Source: Sphaerulina vaccinii (taxonomy: Eukaryota; Ascomycota; Dothideomycetes; Mycosphaerellales; Mycosphaerellaceae). Taken from it: a stretch of DNA of 64,000 nucleotides. The notes beneath the pieces are model-generated. The model made no database searches, had not been told where the DNA came from, and saw only the letters and a list, made by a program, of their open reading frames with translations. The stretch covers positions 992,001 through 1,056,000 of the forward strand of contig JAKUDP010000001.1 of assembly GCA_022570795.1 (NCBI GenBank). Direction: 5' to 3'. The translations under genes were made by a program, and so were the position numbers. Positions 30,524 to 40,813 of this stretch are shown here, one piece after another (within the stretch, counting starts at the first letter, position 1; every line of letters begins with the position of its first letter).

Positions 30524-32330
30524 GCATGTGGTGGCTTGAGATTCATACGAGCGAAAGAGAGACAAAGGCGGCTCATGTGGGAGAAACCAGAAATGGGATT
30601 AGCATCGGTGTGATGTCGTTCCTGCAGCTTCAAGTCATCATCCTTGTCGACCATGTCCTTGCTTCGGACGGGAATTGTATAGACGACGCGCATCTCTGCA
30701 TCACCGGTAGCATAAGTACATCCGCCACTGGACCATTCATGAACTCGATGCCATAGAAGTTCGATGCTGGAAGAGAAGGAACCGCGAAGATGTCGCGAAA
30801 TAGAGTTTTGCCTCGCTTACGTATCCCTGCACGCGGCAAAGCCGTTGCGACTTCACTTCACCTGCTTCACTTTGTCGGCGCGCATACCACGCCAGGACCG
30901 GACCATGTCGACGCGCAAGATGCGCACAAAGCTGTCGAGCGTAGCACTGCCTGGATCTGCCTAGAACAAGATGTACACGAGTACACACCGGGAAGACTTT
31001 AGCCGAGCACGGCGACCATGAAGATACAGAGCGCGTGGACTGAAAATGGACGTGAGGTCTCAGATAAAGGCGGGCTTCTGCCATCATGTGCTGGTGTATC
31101 TCCAGACAGATTGTTGCGCGTGAACGGATGTCGAGCTGTCGAGTTGCTGTGGCGCACATGTGGTCAGCTTGCGACGGGGAATGCGTCGCAGAACATGTGG
31201 TAGACGGCTGGCACGCTTCCCTTCATGCGACACCGGTGAGCTCTCATCGCTGATGATGCGGCAAGGTGACAAGATGCCGCTGTTGGCGACGACGGAGACT
31301 CGATGCGGGTGGGTCGAAGTGGCTTCGGTCGCAATTGATCGCTGATTGCTTCAGCCACCAATACGTGCCGGACGCCAGTGACTTGGTATTCTCGAACTCG
31401 CCTCCACAGCCCAGCGAAATTGCCAGGAATGTGATGGCTAAGGTCATTGTCAGCACTACCACACTGCCTTCACAGCTGGGCGATCAGTGGCGGGGAGGGG
31501 GATGCTTCTCTGGTTGGAGCCACCTGAGCGAGGCTCTGGAGTGCCACCAACACAACGTACACAAGTGTCGCCGATCAGAAACTCCGTGCCACATTGAGAA
31601 GCTACAGCACCGTATCCGTTCGAGGCATCGCGAGATCCTCAAGACCAAAGCTTTCGCACCGCACAGACGGCTGTAAACAGGCTGGCCCTCGCCCGCTGAT
31701 ACCACACCGTGATGTATGCTGGTTTCTTGAGTCTCAGCGATCCCGGATTCAGGAACAGTGAGGCAAGCCCGACCGATCGCTCCTCGTGGTGTAAGAAATC
31801 CGAATCAAAGCGTTGGCTGTCGTCCTTAAACGCAAGAGCAAGCTCTTGAGGTCCGTAAGGCGGTGCAGCCGCCACTCGACGAGTTGTGTAGGTGTGAAGG
31901 TGGTTCCAGAGCAACATTGCCAAACCTACGTCAACAACACCGACGACGACGACTGGGTAGAGACGATCATCCAGAGCGTTCGCCGGCAGCGATGCCGTCG
32001 ACTTCGGCTGATAGTGTCCTCAGGTGGTGGTGTCCGAGCGCAGCACGCTTGGCCTCCGACAGAAGGAGGTCCATGTTGAAGAGACGGAGGAAGAGGGCTG
32101 AGAAGTGAGCTTTCGTATTGGAATTTGCGCTGGACCGTGCATTGTGGTACACGTGATACCGCACCGCATGAACTTGTTTCCGCTCACCTATTTCAAAAGT
32201 TCGCACTTTGAAATTCACCTTCTCTTCTTCATACGCCAGTGCGCCTCTATCACAACCAAGTCTCTGGTTAAATATCATCACCACAACCACACATCTCCAC
32301 CACCACAGCACGACCACGCGCACGGCCAGC
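30524..32330. other. Gene-poor region upstream of the orphan gene array
   Basis: No confident gene is present. On the minus strand, 31640-32010 reads as a continuous frame with a protein-like composition (VVVVGVVDVGLAMLLW, then DDSQRFDSDFLHHEERSVGL) but lacks a start in frame, and a TGA directly precedes it. A separate minus-strand frame at 31244-31462 begins with a hydrophobic MVVLTMTLAITFLAISLG stretch. These may be decayed gene pieces or chance frames. The last 200 bp are the promoter of the gene at 32331, with (cac)-rich pyrimidine-poor leader sequence also found at the two downstream copies. Confidence 0.35.
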
Positions 32331-33186
32331 ATGGCCACCCAAGAACCCTCGGCGCCCTTTGAGGCAGAGAAGCTCCGCTCTGCCCTCCCCTCCGCTCTCC
32401 GCCCTCGCCCTGGCCAGGGCATCAACAAGCCTTCGGGCAAAAACTTCGTGCTGGTCTCTGGACCAGAGAAGGTAAGCAATGTGCTGTCACGTAATCTTGG
32501 TTCACTCACTTACGCCCTCCAGAACCCTGCCGCCGCCGCGCCGCTCGCCCTCCGGCCAGCTCCCCTCCGCCGCCGCCCACAGCTCGGGAGTGGCAGCACT
32601 ACCACTAACACCGCCAACATGGCACCACTCGCTGGCCCGGCCACCACCACGCCGCCAGCACCACCAGCAGCAGCAGCAGAAGAAGAGGAGGTGGAGGTGG
32701 AGAAGGGCGGAGAGGAGGAGGGTGAGGCGTGGTTGGAAGCCGCGCTCACCGCCTACCTCTCCGACCCGGAGAAGGCTGAGAAGTGGTCCGGTGTGTGGAC
32801 CGAGCACCTTGGCTGGGTCCGCTTCGGCCCAATGGGCCCAGTGGGTGGACCGCGCTCGCCTGGCGAGTACCCTCTGCCCCCTCTGGCTCCCCGCCCTTGG
32901 TTCTGGTGAGCACCACCACCACCACCACCACCACCACCACCACGACACCAGCAGCAGCAGCAACAGCAACAACAGCAGCAACAGCAACAACAGCAGCAGT
33001 AGCAGCAGCAGCAATGAGAATACTTGCGCCTGGTGAAAAGTGATCCTCCTCGTCTCAATGTCTCATCGTCTTTCTCTCGTGCTAATCGCTACTGACTCTG
33101 CCAATCCATCTAGCATCAGCATGCTCCGATTCCCCTTACGCCAAGATGGAGAGTGGGACTGTTTGCTTGACGGTGAAGTAATGTGA
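32331..33186 (+). CDS. Orphan protein, copy 1 of a local three-copy family
   Basis: I do not recognise this family. ATG 32331 starts MATQEPSAPFEAEKLRSALP. A likely first intron is 32472-32522 (gtaagc...ctccag, 51 bp); it is in frame, so the unspliced frame is open too. The middle is Ala/Pro/Glu-rich (APPAAAAEEEEVEVEKG), followed by a better-ordered block with LEAALTAYLSDPEKAEKW and WTEHLGWVRFGPMGP. The frame stops at TGA 32907, but a GTGAGC donor at 32906 and a CTAATC..CCATCTAG acceptor at 33113 would add FPLRQDGEWDCLLDGEVM and end at 33186. That 208-bp intron would contain the microsatellite. If not spliced, the gene ends at 32909. No signal peptide or membrane helix is visible. Confidence 0.45.
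32911..33015. repeat. Trinucleotide microsatellite (CAC)11 then (CAG/CAA)n
   Basis: Eleven CAC triplets at 32911-32943 are followed by about 24 CAG/CAA-type triplets to 33015. The tract lies right after the in-frame TGA of the orphan gene and inside the proposed second intron. It gives long poly-His, poly-Ser/Asn or (antisense) poly-Leu frames that should not be annotated as proteins. Confidence 0.95.
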
Positions 33187-33490
33187 CTTACAGATTGCAC
33201 ACCTTGTCTCCTCTCCAACTATGCCACGCGCATCATACTCATCATGCCAGGTCAATCATATTGCAGTAACGGAGATGCCAGCTCGCCCATCGAGTTCCCT
33301 TGTCTTCACGAACACCTGCCACATCGCTAGCCATCATGGTACGAACATCGACAAGGGCTCAGTTATCTCTTCTTCCTACATCACGAACACAAACAGTGCG
33401 CCTCTATCACAAAGCTGCGGTATTGTACATCACAAATACCATCACGAGTCACTCTCCCACACCACCACAACCACCACGATTCCAGCCAGC

Positions 33491-33769
33491 ATGGACACAC
33501 AGCCGCGCCGCTCGAAGCAGAGAAGCCTCGCAGCTCTCTTTTCCACCCTCCCTCTGCTCCCACTGACGGAGCAGGGAAGCCTCGCAGCCGCCTTCACTCT
33601 CTCTGCGCCCATCGTCGCTCTCCCTCTGCGCCCACCGTCGCCCTCCCTCTGCGCCCGCCCCCGAAGTAGAGAAGCCTCGCGGCGCTCTCGCTCTCGGCCT
33701 ATACGCCGATCAGGGCGTCAGGAAGCCTATGGGCAAGCAACTCGTGCTAGTCTTCTAGCCAGATGTTGA
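33491..33769 (+). pseudogene. Diverged copy 2 of the orphan gene
   Basis: The 100 bp before ATG 33491 match those before copy 1 and copy 3 (cctctatcac, caccaccacaacc, ccagccagcatgg). After the ATG, the homologous stretch gaagcagagaagcctcgc is shifted by one base relative to copy 1, so the reading frame differs. That stretch recurs, diverged, two further times. Near the end, gggcaagcaactcgtgctagtct aligns with copy 1's segment for SGKNFVLVSG but in the copy 1 frame runs into TAG. An open frame of 93 codons exists but is Arg/Ser/Pro-rich junk. I therefore call it a decayed paralogue; a newly framed small protein remains possible. Confidence 0.5.
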
Positions 33770-34289
33770 AGCGGATTGTCGGCAGTCATATACCATTCAG
33801 AAACAGGTCAAGTAATCAGCTTGACCAATCACTTTTGAACCAACAGCAGAGAAGGGTAGCCGCCATTTGACCCAACAGAATTCCGTGCCTTTCGATTGCA
33901 TGTGATGTAAACACAGCAGATTGAAGTGATATCAACGAATGCATCCACATTTGATCGGTACGCTCACCCTGGGAAGACGCCGAAGCATGGAGAGGGATCG
34001 AGCAGAAACCCAGAATCCGCTCAGACACAGTATCTCAGCCCATCTTATGATTGCGTGGCTCGATGGTTTGTGTATGAAGTGGCGTAGAGGACGGTTCAAC
34101 TCGGATCTGGAGCAGGATGATGGTGATGTAGCTAGCTCAATGCCCACATGTCATGCCACCAAGTGCGATACCAGAGCTCTTTTGTATACGTACTTCGCCT
34201 GCCTCTATCACCACCAAAGCTGCGGTTTTCAAGATACCATCACAAGTCGCTCTCCACACCACCACAACACCACCAACCCGCCCGCCATC

Positions 34290-34448
34290 ATGGCAACACA
34301 GCAGACCGCCACGCCCTCCCCCTCTCCCCTCCACCAGCGCGTGAAGACGCTCATCCGGCTGTTGCCATTCGGGTCTCCATTGCCTTTCATTTTTCTCATC
34401 GCGCTTCGGTGTTTTCCCAGGCTGCTTGGTGGGCGTGAGCGCAATTGA
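34290..34448 (+). pseudogene. Diverged copy 3 of the orphan gene (remnant)
   Basis: The upstream 100 bp (gcctctatca, aaagctgcggtt, accatcacaagtcgctctc) are clearly homologous to those of copy 2. ATG 34290 starts MATQQTATPSPSP, recalling copy 1's MATQEPSAP, and the frame runs only 52 codons to TGA 34446. The rest of the protein family is not detectable. It may be a truncated remnant or a short divergent protein with a hydrophobic C-terminal stretch (FGSPLPFIFLIALRCFP). Confidence 0.4.
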
Positions 34449-34961
34449 GAGACCTAGGCTGGTGGTTGGGATCACTTCAACTCTGTTAAAACGAGCAGGA
34501 TGCGTCTCTGACGATACGCTTCGCTGGGAGTCTCTCTAGTGTCGCACTCGATGGCATGGTTTTTGAAAACTCGGAAAGACCACGCAGGCATGTCATCTCT
34601 TGCCGCTCTAAGACTTGAGAAGCGCATTGGTCTGCGCACCGAGTGGCCCGAACGCGAATCACCTGGGAGAGTATGGCTAATGTTGAGTATGAGTATGTCT
34701 CGAACCATCAGCTCAGACGAAGCACGCGAGGTTCGCTGGAGCACGTCTAAACATTAAGGGCCTGACGTCAAATGCTGCTTGCGTCTTAGACGTGATCCTT
34801 TTGAGCGTGATGTCGATGGTTTCACTACCCGGCGCCAAAGCTTGCCGTTGTGGCTTGGAGAAAGCTCGGGCTCTGGAGGATGCTGCCGCTACCTCATCAC
34901 CGCGTACCTTGGAATGTATTTGATCGTGGACTGGAAGGCGGATTGGTTTAGTGCACTCGCC

Positions 34962-34980
34962 ACTCGCCACTCTGGCGAGT
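34962..34980. repeat. Small inverted repeat
   Basis: actcgcca - ctc - tggcgagt forms a perfect 8-bp stem with a 3-nt loop. It is not next to an annotated gene end, so a terminator role is unsupported. Confidence 0.6.
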
Positions 34981-35204
34981 CGGTGCGAATTCCTCCGCCA
35001 GCTTCCCCAGCTGGATACCTGTATAGGCATCTGAATCGAATACGTCCTTACCATCAATCATCCCCTGCAAACGTCTACCGTTCGATGGTCGAAGCCCGTC
35101 CTGATCGACAACATCAGGCCGGAAGGTGTGTCTTCTCTTGGTCTGCGAGCTTGTGCCATCGGGCTCCATCATGTGGCAGTCTTGCTCGTGATTTCCGTTC
35201 TTTA

Positions 35205-35291
35205 CTCTCATACCAAGTCACTGACTGCGGCATCTCTCATACCAAGTCACTGACTGCGGCATCTCTCATACCAAGTCACTGACTGCGGCAT
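35205..35291. repeat. Tandem repeat, 3 x 29 bp
   Basis: Three perfect copies of a 29-bp unit starting ctctcataccaagtcactga fill 35205-35291. There are no spacers, so this is a minisatellite and not a CRISPR array. Confidence 0.95.
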
Positions 35292-35523
35292 CGACATGCC
35301 GGAGCAACCATGCTGGTCAATGGAGATGCCAGCTCATCAAGTGTCCCCCTTCACGCCGGGATCTGGATATTTGGTCTTCATATCTGCTCCACGGAACATC
35401 AGCAAGTCAAACACAATTTCATTCAGCCAGAGCACGCACAGAATCTTTCGCAGTGAGCCAAATAGGAGGCAGCAACATTGCAAAATTCGAAGAAGAAATA
35501 GTCGATCACTGCATATCATAACA

Positions 35524-37577
35524 TCATATCCTCTTGATCTCAATTCTTGCACGCTCGTGCAATTGATGTCCAATCCATTCTCCGGCTTCCCTCTCCGCAT
35601 CAGTCAGCTTTCTAGGAGAGATGCTAAGCGAAGCAAAGGTCCCGGCGCCGCGCTTCTTGCTAAGCGTACCAGGATTGATGCACAGGACACCTTGAACGAA
35701 CTACGGACATGTGTTAGCACGTCGTTGACACAAGATGTAGAAGAAGATGAACTCACTCTCGCAAAAGGCATCAGCGTGCTCGGTAGCACAAGCACATCAG
35801 GTCTCGCCTGCCAGAACTCTCCAAGCTTGTAGTACGATAGATCAATATTAGCACCAAGTGCCATACGCTCTTCTCCGCCAGGCTCAGGCACTTCGTCAGG
35901 TATTGGCGCAGGCTTCGTCAGATCTTCTCTAGCCATAGGTGGAAATACAGGAAAGTAATGACTCTGCTCGATAACGTGCTCGCTCAATCGTGCTAGCAAG
36001 TCGTTGTTCAGCGGCTTGTCACCAGTCGCAGACTGTGCCGCACCACCACGATGGAGCTCTGATAGAACATCCTGACTACTCATGCCGAAGATCATCTCGT
36101 TCAAGAAGAGCGCCATAGGATTCGCCACAAATTGGACCTGCTTGGGCAAGCCGAGTTGTGGTTTGGGGACGCGATCTTGTGGCCATGAGACGTGTTTGCT
36201 GATAGCATCTCGCATGGAAGGCACCATGATGATTGTGATTGTGGGAACGGCTTGAGCTAGTCGCTGGATATGGGAGCTGATGAGGTTCCGGAAGACATCT
36301 GTGAGAGTGGCCTGATCAGGCTCGATCTTTGCGTCCGCAGGGAGGTGTGGCTCGAAGTCTCCCGATGCGACGACTGGATGTTCGAGGTCCAGGAAAGGTC
36401 CAGTGAGTACCAAGACGTCGGCTCGCTCTGTTTGTGCTCGCTCAAGGAGGGTGTATAGTGGAGCGAATGAGAGGTCTGTATCTGTTGTGTATGGTCCTGC
36501 CGCCATGAGCATGTGCAAAGGTCTCGTCTCGCCATCTGCGGAGGTGAGACGATCGTTGTGGCCTTCAATGTCCTCTGGCCGAGATGCTGCTGGTGGCAGG
36601 AGCGGCATTGATAAGATCTCTCGCACAAGGAAATGGTGTCCGCTGACATTCGTGCCTCGTAGTGCCACGATCTTGCCCGGGAAGAAGTCGAAAGATACGC
36701 CATCCAGTTTCAAAGGTACTCGCATGCCAGCTCCCATGCGTCTGCTAGTCTCCAGTACAATGCTTGAAGCATTGAGCTTGCCGGTAGGCTGATCGCAGGC
36801 AATTCTGCCTACTGCCACGATGTCTGATGTAGATTGTGCCGCAGGATTGCCAAAGTCATTGTCTTCCAGATTGTGCTCTTTCTGTACTTGTTCCACGAAC
36901 ATGTCTATGCGATCATCGAGGATTTCTGAGGCCTCTGACAGCTTCATAGCCATTGGCTTGTATGTGTACTTGGGCAGATCCACCGCAGCTTTCAGCTTGA
37001 TGCGTGCTACTGTAGGCGGTACTACTGGCACCTCTGCAGCTGGCAGATGTGTATTGATGGCTTCTACCACTTCTCCTGCATTTTTTCTGTCTTCGAACGC
37101 GACTGTCGGCAGGGTCTTGATTGTTGGCGTCTTGTCGTCCGCAGGCGAGCTGTTCAAGTTGTTCTTCACGGCCTTGGACGTAGGTGTATCAAAGTTGCTC
37201 TTCCTCTTCGCTGCTGATATTCTTGCTGCTGGCGTGTTCGAGACCATGCCGTCCAACATCCCAAACACATCCTGCCCTCCTCCTGTCCTCGGTGTCGCTG
37301 CCACTCGCTTGGGAGCGTGTTGGACTTCGGGTCGCTTTCGAACGTTCCGCTCCAGCTCGTCCTGCAGTGTCTTCTTGAAGTCGCGTACTGTCTTGTAGTC
37401 GAGTGTCGTGGTATCGGCACCCATGCTGATGGCATATCCTTCCCATTTGTAGTACAGATCTTGTGCTGAGAGTGACAAGAGCTGCATGATGTGCAGCAAT
37501 TCAGACATCACATCTTGGGCCAGAGTCTGATCAGGCGCAGCGAATAAGCCGTTCACTTCTGTTCCGAGGGCTGCCAT
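35524..37577 (-). CDS. pol12: DNA polymerase alpha subunit B
   Basis: Exons 37577-35757 and 35700-35524 flank a 56-bp intron; the product is 665 aa. The spliced C-terminus reads FVQGVLCINPGTLSKKRGAG, then FASLSISPRKL, the conserved end of this family. The N-terminal helical domain (LAQDVMSELLHIMQLL) precedes a disordered linker and the OB fold and inactive calcineurin-like phosphoesterase domain (VALRGTNVSGHHFLV, MLMAAGPYTTDTDL, DVLVLTGPFLDLEHP, IIMVPSMRDA, LPKQVQFVANP). The subunit tethers primase and polymerase alpha during initiation of DNA replication in the nucleus. The first in-frame ATG is 37577; the frame continues upstream only with non-ATG codons. Confidence 0.93.
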
Positions 37578-37921
37578 TGCGAGTGCTTGTGTGTGTAGAG
37601 TGGTTGGCGTGGTGGTTGACGCGCTGTTGGAAAGTGGAACGCGTCTCAGTCGCGTGAACCGGCCCGAATCGGAGGCCAAGAAACACTCTGTTCTCCTTCG
37701 TCACGACATCATCACTCCAACAACGTTAAGAGAACCATATAGAGGAAGAATGGGCAGAGTCATGGTACAAAGTACAGGCTGCTAGCTACCCACTGCCTAC
37801 AAGAAGTCAGACCTGCGGCATGCTTGCTGACCATATCGACCACATGAAAGCTTCATTATTGATCTTGGAACAGTCTACAGACGTACACGCCAGTCTACAT
37901 TTTGAGTAGCAATCTATACAC
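37578..37921. other. Intergenic region
   Basis: Promoter of the polymerase alpha subunit B gene and 3' side of the secreted cysteine-rich protein gene. Nothing else is visible. Confidence 0.45.
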
Positions 37922-38345
37922 CTACACCTTCCTAGGACCACACTTCGCATAGTCCAAGATTCCATCCTGATCCCAATCTGCTGGCGAACAGCCATTACCT
38001 TCGTTCTGGCATGGGTACACCTACCACAACGTTAGCACGACAAGATCCTGTACTGCTGCTCTCGGGACGACTAACCGAATCACATCGTACGCTTCCGCCT
38101 GTGGATCGGTAGCATCGGTTCGTTGAGACGCCGCAGTTCTGTCAAACAATTCAAGTCAGCTACACGGTCTCCTCTCGTCTTCGTATATGAAGGAGTTCGG
38201 TCCAGGCTGTACGTACCCACCACACTCCAGGAGCATCGGCACCCGCTGCTGCCAATGCTATAGCCTCTGCCAATGGGTCTGCCACCGCGGTTGCCAGGGA
38301 GACAGTGGCGAAGGCGAAGACGCTGGCGATAGTGAAGAAGTGCAT
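37922..38345 (-). CDS. Small secreted cysteine-rich protein
   Basis: Three exons, 38345-38217, 38138-38076 and 38020-37922, with introns of 78 and 55 bp and exact phases, give 96 aa. The first 20 residues (MHFFTIASVFAFATVSLATA) form a signal peptide. The mature part is about 75 residues with six cysteines in contexts NCGV, RCYR, RCDS, PCQN, GCSP and KCGP, an even number that could make three disulfides. The C-terminus contains ADWDQDGILDYAKCG, an acidic segment that resembles a calcium-binding loop only loosely. Size, secretion and cysteine content are those of fungal effector candidates or antimicrobial-like proteins. No family match is recognised. Confidence 0.7.
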
Positions 38346-38788
38346 TCTGATCAATCTGTGTGTGTTCTTTGGAAGGTATTCTGGAAGCAAGGACTCAAGC
38401 CCCAAAGGTATTGGAATCTGGCTGCTTCTATATTTGTTTTCATGATCGCTATCAGGCTGATGAATGATCAACCAAAATCAATCAGCTAGGGCGGACGCGA
38501 CGACCGCGTGGTGGCACCTCAGAAACATATAGTCTAGCGTGCCAGACCAGCCACCTACCACGTGCGAGTAGGGTTCGTGTATTGTGCTTAGTTCGATCGC
38601 TATATCGTGGCGGTCTCTCGGCACAGTTGTAAGGCCGTGGCTGTTTCGCGGCCCAACATGTGTCTTGGCGATCTGGAGTCTGGGCTCACATTCATCAGCG
38701 AACAGTACTACGTCGCACTCCCGTCTTCATCGCTCCAATTTCTGGTCCTGACTTGTGGCTTGACTCTGCATCTGCCAGCAGTCATATC
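38346..38788. other. Intergenic region
   Basis: Upstream region of the secreted cysteine-rich gene and downstream region of the YBP-like gene. No feature was identified. Confidence 0.45.
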
Positions 38789-40813
38789 TCAAGACAAGTG
38801 CTTCACGGCAACTTCGACCCTCTCGATCGTCTCCTGCAGTAGACCAAGCTCCGCAACAGCAGTCTCGCTCTTGTCACCTGCAAGATCACCACCACTTTCC
38901 ATTGCTTCCAAGAACCTCTGTTTCGCATCCCGCAATGGAGTCAGAAAGCTGCCAGCAATGTCGTTGTTCGTCCACAGCTCCGAGATCTCGAGCGACTGCT
39001 GAATGTGCTTTGCACTCAGCAGCAGGTAGATGAGGTTCAGACTCGCGAGATAGAATGAGACGTTGGTCTGGAACGTCATATATGCGTCTGAGATGGGAGC
39101 AGTGATGAGATCTGCTTGAAGTGCTGGAAAGAGGCTAGGCGCCAGTCGATCTAGAGCCAGGGGTCGAGCGAAGATGGACTTCTCCTCTTCTGGCGAAGTG
39201 CTGTGCTCATGTCCTGGCATCTGCTGTGGGTTTGCCTCAATCGTCTCGCCTTTGATCCAGCCAACCGCAGAGACCTTCAGATTCTCGAACGGGCAATGCT
39301 CGAGTGTATCTCTGATGAAGGACAGACGCACCTCATCATCTGGCTGCGAGCGGAGCACCGTGCTTGTAAGATAATGTGCATGGCCTCTCAAGTTGGCATT
39401 CGGGCAGTTCGATGATAGCAGAGCCACCACTTGTAGGTACTCGTTGAATTGCTCATCACTCTCCGGCTCTCCAATAGCATCTCTTTCGAGACATAGAAGA
39501 CCCAGCGCCAGCACAGTGTCGATGACAGCTTCAGACTCAGTACCAAGGTAGCCTTGGCCCATGTTCGGTGCAGCTAAACAGCTCTTCATGATTTCTTGAT
39601 GTTTCGGAAACAGCTCAAAAGGTGGTTCTGATTGTGCAGGCACATCCGTCTTCGCGTACAGAACAGTGGACACCTGTCTCGCCGCGAAGAGCAGAAGTGA
39701 ACCATGACAAGACAGCGGCACATCCGCTGCTGAAGCTGGAAAGTTGTCTTCATCATCAACCAATGCTTCATCAGACATCTTCTCCACTGTTGTTGCTGCG
39801 ACCAGTAGATCCCTATCAGATAGCTTGAGATCTTTTGCAAGTGTAACCAGCTGCCCTATAGCGTCGATTCTCCTATTGAGTCGTTTCTCCGAAGCAAATC
39901 GATCTGCCATGGTCGTGCTATCTGGTATCGTACGCTCCGGGTGTACCTTCTCCATGATTCGAGTGCACCAGGCCATACCAGGAACATCGTCGTAAGGTGC
40001 AAAGTTCACCATATACTCCTCGAGCACGTGGGTAATGAAGGCCTGTAACAACTTGAGCTGCAGAGCCTGCTCCTCCTCGCTGTATTCGACGACATTTGGG
40101 CCCTCGGGATCAGCAGCATTCTGTGCAGTAGCCATGGCACTCGAGCCAAGCATGCCGCTGCTCTTTCGTGCTGGTAAAGCAGGTCTAGATGTACCGCTGA
40201 CAGCTTTAGTGACTTTCACAATAGCCTCGATCATCTCTTCGCGATGGCTCTGTGAGCTTGAGAAGCTGGACAATATGGCTGCCAATGTCGTGCTCAGGAA
40301 TCGACTTGGGGTCTTAGTCCGGATGCGTGTCTGCAGAATGCCCAACATGGATAGCAGGGCCACGAATTGCTCCACAGGTAATGGCAGTGGAGGGGGGGTC
40401 TCTCTGGCTTGATTCGGTGCTGTCCCATCCTTGGGTGCTGCTGTCTTGAGTGGGAAAGTGCTCGAGTCCGCCTGCTTTCGTGCATCACTTGCGCCTCCAA
40501 CTGCATCCACTTCATCGTCGTCTACCTCATCATATTCGATCAAGCGCAAGCTTTCTGTCACTTTCAAAATGACCTCTCGTGGGTTCCCTAGTCTGGCAAT
40601 ATCCTGCAAACACTGCTCTGACTCAGGTAGTAGCGGGACGAGAAGGTGTACCAGATCCCAGCCGATATTGGTCGTCAACGTTTCATCTTGTAAGACCTTG
40701 TGCAGTATTGGAAGATTCTCCGGAGTCAAATTGTACTCTATAATCGTCAAGTAGGTGAAGTAGTCAGACGCCGGTGGCAGCGACTTGATCAAAGGACTTT
40801 CTTCGTCCGCCAT
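38789..40813 (-). CDS. YAP-binding/ALF4/glomulin-family protein (YBP1-like)
   Basis: A single exon of 674 aa, almost wholly alpha-helical with no signal or membrane segment. The N-terminus (SDYFTYLTIIEYNLTPENLPILHKVLQDE) and the block VHLLVPLLPESEQCLQDIARLGNPREV, followed by LLSMLGILQTRIRTKTPSRFLSTT, are typical of the Ybp1/Ybp2-Alf4-glomulin helical-repeat family. In yeast Ybp1 helps oxidise Yap1 in the peroxide response and Ybp2 acts at kinetochores; plant and animal relatives bind cullin-RING ligases. Which role applies here cannot be read from sequence. An acidic linker (YDEVDDDEVDAVGG) sits near residue 95-110. Confidence 0.82.
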   Translation of the reverse strand: MADEESPLIKSLPPASDYFTYLTIIEYNLTPENLPILHKVLQDETLTTNIGWDLVHLLVPLLPESEQCLQDIARLGNPREVILKVTESLRLIEYDEVDDDEVDAVGGASDARKQADSSTFPLKTAAPKDGTAPNQARETPPPLPLPVEQFVALLSMLGILQTRIRTKTPSRFLSTTLAAILSSFSSSQSHREEMIEAIVKVTKAVSGTSRPALPARKSSGMLGSSAMATAQNAADPEGPNVVEYSEEEQALQLKLLQAFITHVLEEYMVNFAPYDDVPGMAWCTRIMEKVHPERTIPDSTTMADRFASEKRLNRRIDAIGQLVTLAKDLKLSDRDLLVAATTVEKMSDEALVDDEDNFPASAADVPLSCHGSLLLFAARQVSTVLYAKTDVPAQSEPPFELFPKHQEIMKSCLAAPNMGQGYLGTESEAVIDTVLALGLLCLERDAIGEPESDEQFNEYLQVVALLSSNCPNANLRGHAHYLTSTVLRSQPDDEVRLSFIRDTLEHCPFENLKVSAVGWIKGETIEANPQQMPGHEHSTSPEEEKSIFARPLALDRLAPSLFPALQADLITAPISDAYMTFQTNVSFYLASLNLIYLLLSAKHIQQSLEISELWTNNDIAGSFLTPLRDAKQRFLEAMESGGDLAGDKSETAVAELGLLQETIERVEVAVKHLS

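Larger units (their letters stand above)
34449..35523. other. Gene-poor region with repeats
   Basis: No supported gene. It contains an 8-bp-stem inverted repeat and a 3 x 29-bp tandem repeat, both listed separately. The right end is the 3' side of the DNA polymerase alpha subunit B gene. Confidence 0.4.

Noticed and set aside
32502..33014. Minus-strand frame with about 20 consecutive leucines and tryptophans
   Set aside because: It is a translation of the CAC/CAG microsatellite in the reverse direction, not a protein.
35205..35291. Possible CRISPR-like array
   Set aside because: The 29-bp units are directly abutting with no spacers, and the host is a eukaryote.
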